Part shown: positions 45,042 to 54,361 of the stretch, in pieces
How the letters are laid out: each line of letters starts with the position of its first letter
Position numbering within the stretch: the stretch's first letter is position 1
NCBI RefSeq assembly: GCF_013343235.1
Contig: NZ_CP040094.1
Coordinates: forward strand, 1,488,501 to 1,552,500
Direction: 5' to 3'
Length of the DNA: 64,000 nt
Origin: Nostoc sp. TCL240-02
GTDB lineage: Bacteria > Cyanobacteriota > Cyanobacteriia > Cyanobacteriales > Nostocaceae
The notes under the pieces: generated by a model
The model's database searches: none
What the model saw: the letters and a program-made list of their open reading frames with translations, nothing else
Told to the model about the DNA's origin: nothing
Translations under genes and position numbers: made by a program

Positions 45042-45533
45042 ATGAAATTCTGTCGCCCCCGACTTCGGTTTAGCGGCGGCTGGTTGTTGGCTATACTTGC
45101 CACCATCACAGCCACCCCTGTAATTGCAGAAACAGCGAATTTTGCTACTTTAAACTTATCAGCAAACTTTAATCCAGCACAAGGAACAGTGCAGGGGTTT
45201 ACAGGTGGTTCTTACTCATTGTCTGCCATAAGTAACCGCGATCGCGACCAAAAAGCCTGTATTGGTTTTGCCGATCCTAATCCAGATCACATTATGGTTT
45301 TGGAAAATGACTTTTCCCAGCTAACAATCAAAGTTGATAGCAACAATACCGACACAACTTTACTCATTCAAGGCCCAGATCAAAATACGATTCGCTGCGG
45401 TGATGATACTGGCAAAAGAAAAGATGCTAGCGTTAGCGATCAGAAATGGAAAAGTGGCACTTATCGGATTTGGGTAGGTACATTCAATCCTGGAGTCAAG
45501 CGTGATTATACTTTGACAGTAGAGCAGCAGTAG
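45042..45533 (+). CDS. Secreted protein of unknown function
   Basis: This 163-residue protein has a clear signal peptide: basic start MKFCRPRLRF, hydrophobic core WLLAILATITATPV, and an IAETANF cleavage region near residue 30. The mature part is about 130 residues, likely beta-rich, with ACIGFADPNPDHIMVL, TLLIQGPDQNTIRCGDD and SGTYRIWVGTF. This layout resembles PPC-like domains of cyanobacterial exported proteins. A good ribosome site (TTGGAGG) precedes the ATG. I cannot give a function. Confidence 0.8.
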   Translation: MKFCRPRLRFSGGWLLAILATITATPVIAETANFATLNLSANFNPAQGTVQGFTGGSYSLSAISNRDRDQKACIGFADPNPDHIMVLENDFSQLTIKVDSNNTDTTLLIQGPDQNTIRCGDDTGKRKDASVSDQKWKSGTYRIWVGTFNPGVKRDYTLTVEQQ

Positions 45534-45535
45534 AG

Positions 45536-45600
45536 GCAGGGGAGCAGGGAGCAGAAGGTAATTTTAATTCTCCCCCCTACCCCTCTGCCTCTTTTCAATT
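45536..45600. repeat. G-rich/C-rich dispersed repeat
   Basis: A GGCAGGGGAGCAGGGAGCAG tract is followed by a pyrimidine tract (CTCCCCCCTACCCCTCTGCC). Together they could pair as a hairpin after the upstream gene. Related tracts occur at 56786, 58650 and inside two PKS linkers. Confidence 0.6.
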
Positions 45601-45675
45601 CCCAATTCTTACGTGCAACACCTGAGACGATAATATGGGAGAGTAGCTTGTTGTGCTTTCCGAGGGTGCTATCTC

Positions 45676-46440
45676 GTGCTATCTATACTGCGTGCTGACT
45701 TTCGTATCATATTTGAACGTGACCCGGCTGCCCGTAACTGGTTGGAAGTTTTATTTTGTTACCCTGGTTTGCAAGCCCTGCTATTCCATAGGCTGGCTCA
45801 CTGGCTTTATACGGTTGGTCTTCCTTTTATTCCTCGCCTGATTTCTCACTTGGCTCGATTTTTGACTGGAATTGAAATCCACCCTGGTGCAACAATTGGA
45901 AAAAGTGTGTTTATTGACCACGGTATGGGTGTAGTAATTGGTGAAACTGCGATCGTAGGAGACTATGCCCTAATTTATCAAGGTGTTACGCTTGGGGGTA
46001 CTGGTAAAGAATGTGGTAAGCGTCATCCAACTGTGGGTGAAAACGTCGTAGTCGGGGCTGGAGCAAAGGTATTGGGCAATATCCAAATTGGTAATAATGT
46101 TCGTATTGGCGCTGGGTCTGTTGTTCTAAGGGATGTACCTTCAGACTGTACTGTGGTAGGAGTGCCTGGGCGCATCATGTATCGTTCTGGAGTTCGGGTT
46201 TCACCTCTTGAACACAATAACTTACCAGATTCAGAAGCTCAAGTAATTCGTGCTTTAGTAGACCGGATTGAGGCGTTGGAAGAACAAATACAAACTCTTC
46301 AACGCACCAATTCTTCAGAAAAAACTCCTGTTTTAGTGGGTTGTTTAGCCACCAAAGAAGATGAGCCAACTCACGATACTCGCTGGTGCAACCTCAAAGA
46401 TAAGACCATCCAGCAATTTCTAGATGGTGCTGGTATTTAG
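45676..46440 (+). CDS. cysE: Serine O-acetyltransferase
   Basis: This 254-residue protein makes O-acetylserine from serine and acetyl-CoA, the first step of cysteine synthesis. The N-terminal helical part starts [20 protein letters not shown] from GTG. The left-handed beta-helix follows, with hexapeptide repeats and the catalytic segments [28 protein letters not shown] and GKRHPTV. After the hexapeptide domain come about 80 extra residues ending in [13 protein letters not shown], a tail longer than in short cyanobacterial CysE forms. It lies alone between intergenic repeats. Confidence 0.96.
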   Translation: MLSILRADFRIIFERDPAARNWLEVLFCYPGLQALLFHRLAHWLYTVGLPFIPRLISHLARFLTGIEIHPGATIGKSVFIDHGMGVVIGETAIVGDYALIYQGVTLGGTGKECGKRHPTVGENVVVGAGAKVLGNIQIGNNVRIGAGSVVLRDVPSDCTVVGVPGRIMYRSGVRVSPLEHNNLPDSEAQVIRALVDRIEALEEQIQTLQRTNSSEKTPVLVGCLATKEDEPTHDTRWCNLKDKTIQQFLDGAGI

Positions 46441-46485
46441 TTAAAAGTCAAGGGTTAAGGGTCAATCTTTTGACTCTTGGCTAAA

Positions 46486-47070
46486 TCACGGATTAATCGC
46501 TTCGCTAGACCACTCTTGCTGATCATTACGGTGGTAAAGCCATCTATTTTGTGGTTCGCCGCGTAATTCTAAATGGTCTACTTGCACCGGATCGAGTAGC
46601 AGGAGACAAAAATTAGGGACTGGCTCAATAGGATCGGGTGGTGATGGCTCAAAGGCTCCTGCTTCTTTGATTCTGGGTTTACCAGGATAGGGCCAACCAA
46701 ACTGTAAACGCGCCGCATCACTCAGTTCTTGCCACATTGCAATCCGGGCTGGCTGTAAATCCTGGTGAGAATCATCACTGCTGATTAGGGTCAAATTGCC
46801 AGCCATGCGGAATTGTTCTCGTGTATTGGGGAAGTACCAGCAAACTTCTGCCCAAGGTTGTTGCTGTATTTGGTTGGCTTTGGCGCTACGAGTATCGGTG
46901 ATAAATCTTAGCTGGTTTGTATCTTCTAAAAAGCCGCGAAAGACTAGGGTACGATTAGCAGGGCGGCCATTGGGCTGCACTGTTGCTAGTTGCAGGTAAC
47001 GAGCATAAACAAGGCTGCGGTTGCGATGGAGTGCATGAGCGATCGCACCTCGCCAAGGAGCAAGAGACAT
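46486..47070 (-). CDS. Pyridoxamine 5'-phosphate oxidase-like FMN-binding protein (Alr4036 type)
   Basis: This 194-residue protein resembles the Alr4036 family of pyridoxamine-phosphate-oxidase-like flavoproteins. It starts MSLAPWRGAIAHALHRNRSL and has YLQLATVQPNGRPANRTLVF near residue 25, which in the family contacts FMN. AEVCWYFPNTREQFRMAG lies near 75, and the C-terminus has a PxxNFCLLLLDPVQVDHLEL segment. Such proteins may oxidise pyridoxamine phosphate or another substrate; this is not settled for the subgroup. It stands alone on the minus strand, opposite cysE. Confidence 0.88.
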   Translation of the reverse strand: MSLAPWRGAIAHALHRNRSLVYARYLQLATVQPNGRPANRTLVFRGFLEDTNQLRFITDTRSAKANQIQQQPWAEVCWYFPNTREQFRMAGNLTLISSDDSHQDLQPARIAMWQELSDAARLQFGWPYPGKPRIKEAGAFEPSPPDPIEPVPNFCLLLLDPVQVDHLELRGEPQNRWLYHRNDQQEWSSEAINP

Positions 47071-47273
47071 ATCAATTAAAAATTAAAAATTAAAAGTTAA
47101 AAATGAAGAAAGTCAGATTTAATCTGGGTTTCTAGGTTTGGGTCTGTTGTCTTATTTTAGACAATTGGTACAACACTAAGTAAATAATTTTGCTGTCTCT
47201 GTGTCTTTGGGTGAGTATTATCCTTATTTCAACGCAGAATATACAGTATGTTGTATAAATTTGCAGATGAGTT

Positions 47274-47600
47274 ATGGCAGAAATTCAAGTTGGAATTGAA
47301 GGGGAAGGCGCACCAGCAGCAGCCGAGGCTTTGCTAGAAATTCCTGGAATATCGGGAACCTATGAAGTTCCGACGCAAAGGGAGGGAACTTTGGCGGCTG
47401 TTGCTACTATTATTGGCATTGTGGGTGGTGTTGCAGCTTTAGCTGAACAAATTCGCAAATGGTATCAAGAATGGCATAAATCTCATCCTGAGAAGCAATT
47501 TGATGTGGTAATTCTTGACCCTGATACTGGAAACAGGATTTTACTCGAAGAAGCTACTATAGAGGAAATCACGGAAATCCTCAAATCTCTCAGCAAATAA
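47274..47600 (+). CDS. Small EACC1-like component of a CHAT conflict operon
   Basis: This 108-residue protein ends one base before the CHAT protein gene. It has a beta-rich N-terminal stretch (EIQVGIEGEGAPAAAEALL), then a hydrophobic helix (TLAAVATIIGIVGGVAALAE, residues about 43-62). An amphipathic KWYQEWHKSHPEK and a C-terminal FDVVILDPDTGNRILLEEAT segment follow. This order resembles the effector-associated constant component EACC1, known from NTPase-based conflict systems; the match is by pattern from memory. It probably works with the neighbouring protease, possibly at the membrane. Confidence 0.65.
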   Translation: MAEIQVGIEGEGAPAAAEALLEIPGISGTYEVPTQREGTLAAVATIIGIVGGVAALAEQIRKWYQEWHKSHPEKQFDVVILDPDTGNRILLEEATIEEITEILKSLSK

Positions 47601-47601
47601 A

Positions 47602-50600
47602 GTGCAAACTATCCGCATTCAACTCCGGGAAAGTACGCAGGAAACTGTTGAACTTAGGTATTGGCTACCTGAACAAAAGCACTATGAATCACGTCGCCTG
47701 CAATTAGCAGAAATTACTGATTTGCTTAAACAAGGAGAACGCGATTACTATAAACTGCTGCCCAATTTACCAGGAATCGGGAAGCAGTTATTTTTTTGGT
47801 TGGATGGCGATGGACGGTGGTTGAGTCGGGGAATTGCTAACTGTCGCGGTGAGGGGTTGGTAATTGCCATTGATACCGATCAAAAACTGGCACATCTACC
47901 TTGGGAAGTGCTGCATGATGGTGAGGATTTTTTGGTCAAGCGGGTTAATCCAGTGGTGTTACCTCTGCGCTGGATTGAGAAAGAAACAGAACCATTTTCT
48001 GTGGAACCACGACAATTGCGAGTATTGTTTATGGCAACCGACCCGGAAGATGTGCAACCAAAGTTAGAGTTTGAACAGGAAGAGGCGAGAATTCTGGCTG
48101 ATACGCGAGATTTTGCTGTAGATTTGCGCGTGGAAGAAAGCGGTTGCGTTAGCGAGTTGGGTAAGGTGTGGAGTCGCTATCTTAATGACTTTGATGTGTT
48201 TCACCTCATAGGACACGCCTCAATTAAAGATGAAGCACCTTACACGCCTTACTTTATCACTGAGACGGAAATTGGGGAACGCCACGAAACCACAGCCGCA
48301 GAACTGGCCGAAGTCTTCCGGTTTCGCTTTCCCAAATTGGTGTTTTTATCTGGGTGTCGGACTGGACAAGCCGCAGATAAAGGGGCTGTCCCTTCTATGG
48401 CTGAGGCGCTAATTGCCCAAGGGGCGATCGCTGTTTTAAGTTGGGGGCGGCCTGTGGAAGATCGGACAGCCACAGCCGCCGCCGCGCACCTCTACGGGAA
48501 ATTGGCGGCGGGATATGAATTAGCTGAAGCACTCGCTAGCACTTACCAGCAGTTGTTTAAACAGAATGTGCGTGACTGGCATTTGTTGCGGTTATATGTC
48601 CAGGGAGAATGTCCCGGTGCGTTGGTGGATGTGTTGGGAGATGTGCCACCCTCTGCGCCGGAACCTGCTTATCAACAGTTTTTAGATCCCGATACCCAAC
48701 AGGTGCGGGTGGCGAAAACCTCTGAGTTTGTTGGCAGACGGCGGACTTTGCAACGTTGTCTCAAAGCTATTCGCACTTCATTAGGGGTACTTATTCACGG
48801 ACTAGGGGGTGTGGGTAAGAGTACTGTGACGGCGCGACTTATAGAAAGGATGGTTGGCTATCACAGGCTGGTGAACTTTCGGCAACTGGATGAGGATAAA
48901 TTGCTCAAAACCCTTGCTGAACAATGTACCTCGGAACGGGGGCATGAAATTCTCAATGGCAAGTTACCCTTGATGCAGCGCCTCACCAAGTTTTTCACTG
49001 AAGGACTGAATACCAAAGAACAGCGCTTTGCCTTTGTGCTGGATGACTTTGAGGCAAATTTGGAATTACGAAATGGGGTTTATGTCTTGCAACCACAAGT
49101 TGTGGATCTACTGCTGGCGTTGCTGAAGGCGATGCAAAATTCCCAACTTCCCCACAAGGTAATTATTACCTGTCGCTACGATTTCACATTGTCGGAACTG
49201 AATCATCGTCTGTACCGCGAACCTCTGGGCGCTTTGGCTGGGGCAGATTTAATTAAAAAGTATAATCGTCTGGATTCGTTTAATGGCAGTTGGCAATTTC
49301 AGCCAGATTTGCCGGAACGTGCCAAAAAAGCAGCAGATGGAAATCCTCGGCTGTTGGAATGGTTAGATAAGATTTTGCAAAATTCCCCGAAGTCGCCGGA
49401 AGCGGAGAGGGGAGTTGAGATGATTCTGCAAAAGATGGCAGATAAGGAAAAGGAATTTCGTGAGGATATTTTGGCAGAGGAATTGCTGAAGCAGCAAACT
49501 CCAGCTTTGCGGAAAATGCTGGGGAAGTTGTTGGTGTATGAGTTACCTGTTCCTCTAGCTGCTATTTCCCCGATTTGTGAGGATATCTCAAGTTGGGAAA
49601 GTCATATTCAACGCGCTGAAATTTTGGGTTTGTTGGAAGTTACGCTGACTAACAACCAAGAGAGGTTGTATCGTGTTCCCCGGATTTTGTCACCGTTGCT
49701 AGAGTTTCCAGAAAACCCCAAGGGTGAAGAGTTGTATAAACAAGCTGCACAAATTTTGTATCATATTTGGTGGGAGGCGAAAACTGCTACGGAAGAAGCG
49801 AAAACTGCTACGGAAGCACAAAAGTTAGAAATTCATCGCTTGGCGTTGTTGGGGAAGGATGAAGGAATTGCGGGGAGAATAGCAGAAGCTTTGACAGCTA
49901 CTTGGAAAAATCAAGGCAGATTTAGAGAAGCTGTTAAACTGTGCAAATCCACATTAGAAGTTACACAAGATTATCGTGTTTTACATCAGTTAGCCCGAAA
50001 TCAAGCACAACTGGGTGAAGTTAAACAAGCACAACAGTGTTATCAACAAGCACTAAAACTTTGTCCCGAAAAGGACGAAATACAAAAAGGCGGAATCATC
50101 CATAACTTAGCACGAATTTATGCCCAGCAAGGGGAAATAGAACAAGCGATCGCTCTCTTCCAGCAGTCTTTGGAAATTAAGGAATGCATTGGCGATGACC
50201 AAGGCCAAGCTGTTACTTTGCACGAACTAGCAGATATCTACGCCCAGCAAGGGAAAGTCAAACAAGCTATCGCTCTCTACCATCAGTCTTTGTATATCAC
50301 TGAATGCAATGGCGATGTCAAAACTCAAGCCGCAACTTTGCACGGTCTAGCATATATCTACGCCCAGCAAGGGGAAGTTGAACAAGCTATCGCTCTGTTC
50401 CATCAGTCTTTGGAAATTGAAGAACGCATTGGCAATGTCCAAGGTCAAGCCGCAACTTTACACGAACTTGGACGTATCTACACCAACAAAGGGGAAATAG
50501 AACAAGGGATTGCTTTATTCCAGCAGTGCTTAAAAGTTTTTGAACGTATTGGCGATGCTCATTGGAAAGCAATAGCTTTGCGAAGTCTAGCAGATATCTA

Positions 50601-50985
50601 TGCCCAGCAAGGGCGAGTAGAAACAGCGTTCGCTCTCTTACAGCAGTCTTTGGAAATTACTCAATGCATTGGCGATGTTCAAGGTCAAGCCACCACGTTG
50701 CACAAACTTGCAGGTATCTACACCGACACAGGGGATGTGGAACAAGCGATTGCACTTTTCAATCAGTCCTTGGAAATAACTCAACGCATTGGAGATGTCC
50801 AAACCAAAGCGGTGACGTTGCACGAACTGGGATATATCTACGCCAACAAAGGGGAGGTGGATGAAGCGATCACACTTTTCAATCAGTCTTTGGAAATATT
50901 TGAACGCATTGGAGATGTCCAAGGCAAAGCAGCGACGTTGCACGAACTGGCAATGATTTACGCTAACAAAGGGGAAGTGGATTAA
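47602..50985 (+). CDS. CHAT protease-STAND NTPase-TPR protein, truncated by an in-frame TAA
   Basis: This 1127-residue product starts with GTG one base after the EACC1-like gene. Residues 1-350 form a CHAT caspase-like domain with catalytic His in FHLIGHASI near 202 and Cys in FLSGCRTGQA near 252. A STAND/AAA NTPase follows, with GLGGVGKST near 405 and RFAFVLDDFE near 476. From about 790 there are TPR units, most of them 40 residues long (HELADIYAQQGKVKQAIALY type). The frame stops at a TAA (50983-50985) where neighbouring repeats have GAA (GEVDEAI), and the repeats continue in the same frame. The family acts as signal-activated proteases in defence or cell-death systems. The truncated protein keeps the protease, the NTPase and most repeats, so it may still work. 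Confidence 0.9.
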   Translation: MQTIRIQLRESTQETVELRYWLPEQKHYESRRLQLAEITDLLKQGERDYYKLLPNLPGIGKQLFFWLDGDGRWLSRGIANCRGEGLVIAIDTDQKLAHLPWEVLHDGEDFLVKRVNPVVLPLRWIEKETEPFSVEPRQLRVLFMATDPEDVQPKLEFEQEEARILADTRDFAVDLRVEESGCVSELGKVWSRYLNDFDVFHLIGHASIKDEAPYTPYFITETEIGERHETTAAELAEVFRFRFPKLVFLSGCRTGQAADKGAVPSMAEALIAQGAIAVLSWGRPVEDRTATAAAAHLYGKLAAGYELAEALASTYQQLFKQNVRDWHLLRLYVQGECPGALVDVLGDVPPSAPEPAYQQFLDPDTQQVRVAKTSEFVGRRRTLQRCLKAIRTSLGVLIHGLGGVGKSTVTARLIERMVGYHRLVNFRQLDEDKLLKTLAEQCTSERGHEILNGKLPLMQRLTKFFTEGLNTKEQRFAFVLDDFEANLELRNGVYVLQPQVVDLLLALLKAMQNSQLPHKVIITCRYDFTLSELNHRLYREPLGALAGADLIKKYNRLDSFNGSWQFQPDLPERAKKAADGNPRLLEWLDKILQNSPKSPEAERGVEMILQKMADKEKEFREDILAEELLKQQTPALRKMLGKLLVYELPVPLAAISPICEDISSWESHIQRAEILGLLEVTLTNNQERLYRVPRILSPLLEFPENPKGEELYKQAAQILYHIWWEAKTATEEAKTATEAQKLEIHRLALLGKDEGIAGRIAEALTATWKNQGRFREAVKLCKSTLEVTQDYRVLHQLARNQAQLGEVKQAQQCYQQALKLCPEKDEIQKGGIIHNLARIYAQQGEIEQAIALFQQSLEIKECIGDDQGQAVTLHELADIYAQQGKVKQAIALYHQSLYITECNGDVKTQAATLHGLAYIYAQQGEVEQAIALFHQSLEIEERIGNVQGQAATLHELGRIYTNKGEIEQGIALFQQCLKVFERIGDAHWKAIALRSLADIYAQQGRVETAFALLQQSLEITQCIGDVQGQATTLHKLAGIYTDTGDVEQAIALFNQSLEITQRIGDVQTKAVTLHELGYIYANKGEVDEAITLFNQSLEIFERIGDVQGKAATLHELAMIYANKGEVD

Positions 50986-51450
50986 GCGATCACACTCTAC
51001 AATCAGTCTTTGGAAATAAAAGAACGTATTGGAAATATCCAAGGCAAAGCTGTGACGTTGCACCAACTGGCAATTATCTACGCCAACAAAGGGGAAGTGG
51101 ATGAAGCGATCGCACTCTACAATCAGTCTTTGGAAATAACTGAACGCATTGGTGATGTCGAAAACAAAGCGGCGACGTTGCACTGTCTGGGAACGATCTA
51201 CGCCAACAAAGGGGAAGTGGAGGAAGCGATCGCACTCTACAATCAGTCTTTGGAAATAAATGAACGCATTGGTGATGTCCAAGGCAAAGCAATGACTCTG
51301 TGGTGCTTAGGAGGTTTGGCAGAACAGCAGGGTGAATACACTAAAGCGATATCCTATTTGCAACCAGCTTTAGAGATTTTGCAGCGATTGCAGTCACCAC
51401 ACGCTGAAAGTGTGAGTGCAAGTCTTGATAGGGTAATGGGTAATTCGTAA
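50986..51450 (+). pseudogene. Severed C-terminal TPR segment of the CHAT-STAND protein
   Basis: This segment continues the frame of the CHAT protein directly after its TAA. It carries about three more TPR units (ITLYNQSLEIKERIGNIQGK onward) and a terminal cap, LAEQQGEYTKAISYLQPALE, ending DRVMGNS. The cap looks like the original C-terminus. The internal ATG at 51010 is probably not used as a start, since it falls in the middle of a TPR helix. A single T-to-G change would reconnect the two parts. Confidence 0.75.
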
Positions 51451-52001
51451 AATGTCCAAGGTAAAGCGGCGACGTTGCACTGTCTGGGAATTCTCTACGC
51501 CGATAAAGGGAAAGTGGATGAAGCGATCGCACTCTACAATCAGTCTTTGGAAATAAATGAACGCATTGGTAATGTCCAAGGCAAAGCGGCGACGTTGCAC
51601 CAACTGGGAATTCTCTACGCCAACAAAGGGGAAATTGATCAAGCGATCGCACTCTATAATCAGTCTTTGGAAATAAATGAACATATTGGTAATGTCCAAG
51701 GCAAAGCGGTGACGTTGCATAATCTAGCAGGTATCTACGCCAAGAAAGGGGATGTGGATGAAGCGATCGCACTTTTCAATCAGTCTTTGGAAATACTGAA
51801 CGCATTGGAGATGTTCAACGCAAAGCGGCGAATTTGCACCAACTGGCAGGTATCTACGCCAACAAAGGGGAAGTGGATGAAGCGATCGCACTTTTCAATC
51901 AGTCTTTAGAAATATTTGAACGTATTGGAGATGTCCAAGGCAAAGCGATGACGTTGCACCAACTGGGAATGATCTATGCCAACAAAGGGGATGTGGAGTA
52001 G
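51451..52001 (+). pseudogene. Orphan decayed TPR repeat array
   Basis: About four and a half further 120-bp units follow the natural stop of the CHAT protein in the same frame (NVQGKAATLHCLGILYADKG…). At about 51795 one A is missing from GAAATAACTGAACGC and the frame shifts; the rest ends at a TAG at 51999-52001 in a TPR sequence (YANKGDVE). There is no protease or NTPase attached. It is most likely the leftover of a tandem duplication. The following 300 bases to 52301 hold nothing that I recognise. Confidence 0.75.
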
Positions 52002-52301
52002 GGTGTTGACTTTGTAAGGAAATCGCCGAGAGGTGCCTTATTTTTGTTAAATGTTTTGTTGTCTATAGCCCAGTCAATATGTGCATTAAATATTTCTGCA
52101 CACTAATTCATCAGATTCAAAAATCTTTCATCTGGTAAATCGACTCTTATAGAGACGATACGTTTCATATTATTAATAACTCGAAAAACTGTTATCAACA
52201 AACAGTTTCCAATTTGTCTCCCAGTGGTCTTCTAACTATCTACTTTTCCTAACTCTCTAAAAAATGGGCGAACCGGGGGTAATTACGAATTACGAATTAC
52301 T

Positions 52302-52892
52302 TTAATTTACTACCTGGCTGCCATGACTGCGGGGGTCATCTTGACTAGCTGTTGGTGCTACTGGGGCTGAAAATTTGGAAACTTTCCCGCTAGCTTGAGC
52401 ATAAGGAAGAGACGAACCAGTAACCAAAGCTTTTAAGTTACTAGCCATAATTGTGCGGGGTTGATCGCCGATCGCTTGAGCTATGGTTTCCCCTTGCTGA
52501 CTCAAAAATACGAAATGGGGAATCCCGTCCACCCGATATTTCAGCATTTCAGGTAGCCACTTGGTATTATCCACATTCAGCATGACAAAATTCATCTTGT
52601 CAGCATACTCTGTTTCTAGTTGAGTGATATCTGGTGCCATTTTTTGACAGACAGTACACCAATCAGCATAAAACTCTACTAGAGATGGTTTGCCGTTGCT
52701 GACGGCTACTTCTAATGGTGTGGACGAATCGCTTAACTTGGCTAGGGTTGCTGAGGTTGTTTCAGTTCGCAATCCTAAGACGAGGGCAACGCTAAGAGCG
52801 ATCGCTACCATTACAACTAAGAAGTTTCTCAAACGCTTCCCTAATGAAGATTCAGACTTATCGGGAGAATCAACAGGTGAATCAGTACTCAT
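52302..52892 (-). CDS. txlA: Membrane-anchored thioredoxin-like protein (TxlA/HCF164 type)
   Basis: This 196-residue protein has one N-terminal membrane segment (FLVVMVAIALSVALVLG, about residues 24-40) and a thioredoxin fold. The redox site is WCTVC in VEFYADWCTVCQKMAP near residue 75 and the cis-Pro lies in VDGIPHFVFL. It matches the cyanobacterial TxlA / plant HCF164 group, which faces the thylakoid lumen or periplasm. There it carries reducing power for cytochrome b6f assembly and similar thiol reactions. The C-terminal 40 residues are a low-complexity tail. Confidence 0.9.
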   Translation of the reverse strand: MSTDSPVDSPDKSESSLGKRLRNFLVVMVAIALSVALVLGLRTETTSATLAKLSDSSTPLEVAVSNGKPSLVEFYADWCTVCQKMAPDITQLETEYADKMNFVMLNVDNTKWLPEMLKYRVDGIPHFVFLSQQGETIAQAIGDQPRTIMASNLKALVTGSSLPYAQASGKVSKFSAPVAPTASQDDPRSHGSQVVN

Positions 52893-53028
52893 AACAGAAT
52901 TATTAAAACTTATTAAGCAATTTCTTCTTTAGTCTAGCTGACTCCAGCCGCTCTTTAATACGTAATTTGATACTCAAAATAGTTATTAGAGGCTATTCAT
53001 AAAGTAAAAATAAAATTCTTGTAGGGTT

Positions 53029-53081
53029 GTTAGGCGCATTCGATATAGTCTGTTACGAAAAATATGACTCTCGCGCCTAAC
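53029..53081. repeat. Inverted repeat between txlA and the M48 protease gene
   Basis: GTTAGGCGC (53029-53037) and GCGCCTAAC (53073-53081) form a perfect 9-base stem with a 35-base loop. It lies downstream of the M48 protease gene and could be a terminator or a dispersed repeat. Confidence 0.5.
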
Positions 53082-53144
53082 GCACCGTGTTATGTAGCGG
53101 TGAACACCCTACTTAAGATTTATACCATTCATAACTTAGTGTTT

Positions 53145-54143
53145 TTATTTACCAAAGCGACGCTCTATATCATCTGCTTGGGAACCACCGCGAACTGAGT
53201 TAATCCGTAACGAGGTCTTATCTTTAGAAATGTTATAAGTTAAAGGCTTTGTCTTAGATATTCGCGCTTCACCCTCTTTAGCCAAAGTCTGGGGTGGATA
53301 CTTAATAATTAAAGCTTTGATTGCCTCAATTCGTTTGGGTACTGCTGGATGAGTTGTATCAAATTCAGAACCAGGAGTTTGTGCCAAAACCTGCATTACT
53401 CTTAAACATCCTTCTGGTTCAAAGCCTGCTTTGACAGAAGCTATATAGCCAATTTCATCAGCTTCAAACTCTTGTTGTCGTTCTTGTTCTGCTAAACGCT
53501 GTTCTAACTCTTTTTTCTTTCTCTCAACAATCTCATTAATGCGTTGCTGTGATTCTACTTGTCGTTGAGCGCCCTGATTACCAAGAACTGAACCCAGCAA
53601 ACCACCAAAAGTTCCTCCAACTACACGATTCACAACAGCACCGCCAACGTTAGCAGCTGTTGACTCTTGGTTTGCAGCTTCTTTTTCTCCGAGTACTTCT
53701 TTGGTTGCTTCTTCTTGAATTTTGGCAATTAACTCAGTTTTTTTAGCTTCACCAACAGCAATGTGACGCTTGGTGTGATGTCCCATTTCATGGGCAACTA
53801 CACAAGCTAATGCTGAAGAATCACCAGCTAACTGGTCAAGTATGCCATCGTAAATGGCAACCAAATTAACGTCACTTGCATAGGCATTGACATCATACTT
53901 GGGAACAGCCACAACCCGCCAAGGACGATTATCTAATTCGTTGGCACGTGCTACTCTATCTATGACGCGATAGAGGGTATAAAAATCTTCAGGTAATTCT
54001 TTTTTAGCTTGCTGGTAAATTGTTGTAGCTGTGGGTGCTGCTTTCTTTGGTTGGACTGGTTTAGCCTGGACTGGCAGTATTGCAGAGAACAAAAGTAGGC
54101 ACAAGGAGCTAGTAGTTAGGAGTGTTCTGTCCCAGTTCAGCAT
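53145..54143 (-). CDS. M48-family zinc metalloprotease, exported
   Basis: This protein of about 332 residues starts at the ATG at 54143, which places a signal peptide (MLNWDRTLLTTSSLCLLLFS, then AILPVQA) at the N-terminus. The longer frame to 54185 adds 14 residues before it. The zinc site HEMGHHTKRH lies near residue 120 and the third ligand Glu in FEADEIGYIASVKAG near 230. A Gly-rich stretch (GGTFGGLLGSVLGNQG) and a charged helix lie between them. M48 proteases of this kind (BepA/LoiP/YcaL-like) work on envelope proteins in the periplasm. The exact substrate cannot be told. Confidence 0.9.
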   Translation of the reverse strand: MLNWDRTLLTTSSLCLLLFSAILPVQAKPVQPKKAAPTATTIYQQAKKELPEDFYTLYRVIDRVARANELDNRPWRVVAVPKYDVNAYASDVNLVAIYDGILDQLAGDSSALACVVAHEMGHHTKRHIAVGEAKKTELIAKIQEEATKEVLGEKEAANQESTAANVGGAVVNRVVGGTFGGLLGSVLGNQGAQRQVESQQRINEIVERKKKELEQRLAEQERQQEFEADEIGYIASVKAGFEPEGCLRVMQVLAQTPGSEFDTTHPAVPKRIEAIKALIIKYPPQTLAKEGEARISKTKPLTYNISKDKTSLRINSVRGGSQADDIERRFGK

Positions 54144-54231
54144 TATTGTTGATACCTCTGTAATATAAGGATTATTTTTATACAATAATGCAAAATATAT
54201 TTTGTGTAAATTTAAGATTTACAAAAGTACT

Positions 54232-54267
54232 ACAGACCGAAGTCCGTTTGAGCAGACTTCGGTCTGT
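54232..54267. repeat. Perfect 13-bp inverted repeat
   Basis: ACAGACCGAAGTC and GACTTCGGTCTGT are perfectly complementary around a 10-base loop. The element lies between two minus-strand genes and may end transcription of the one at 54362. It could also be a dispersed palindromic repeat, since no U-tract follows on either strand. Confidence 0.6.
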
Positions 54268-54361
54268 TGGCGTGAGCGACGGTAGCCATGTCAGTGAAGC
54301 TGCGTAGGCATAGCCTATCATAGACATCGCTGTTACTCAGACGTACAAGTTAGGTTGATAT

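Larger units (their letters stand above)
50101..52001 (+). repeat. Tandem 120-bp repeat array encoding TPR units
   Basis: From about 50101 the DNA repeats every 120 bases. Elements such as ATCTACGCC, AACAAAGGGG and CAGTCTTTGGAAAT recur at fixed spacing to 51300, and again in a shifted phase from 51451 to 52001. The later units are nearly identical, which suggests recent unequal recombination or gene conversion. Confidence 0.9.

Noticed and set aside
50638..51282. Long minus-strand frames opposite the TPR repeats (also 51341-51772 and 51394-51720)
   Set aside because: They are the complement of the 120-bp TPR repeats, whose period is a multiple of three, so a stop-free frame on one strand repeats on the other. 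The plus-strand TPR reading fits a known family.
50101..52001. Regular repeats as a possible CRISPR array
   Set aside because: The unit is 120 bases and coding throughout, with no short repeat-spacer alternation and no cas genes.
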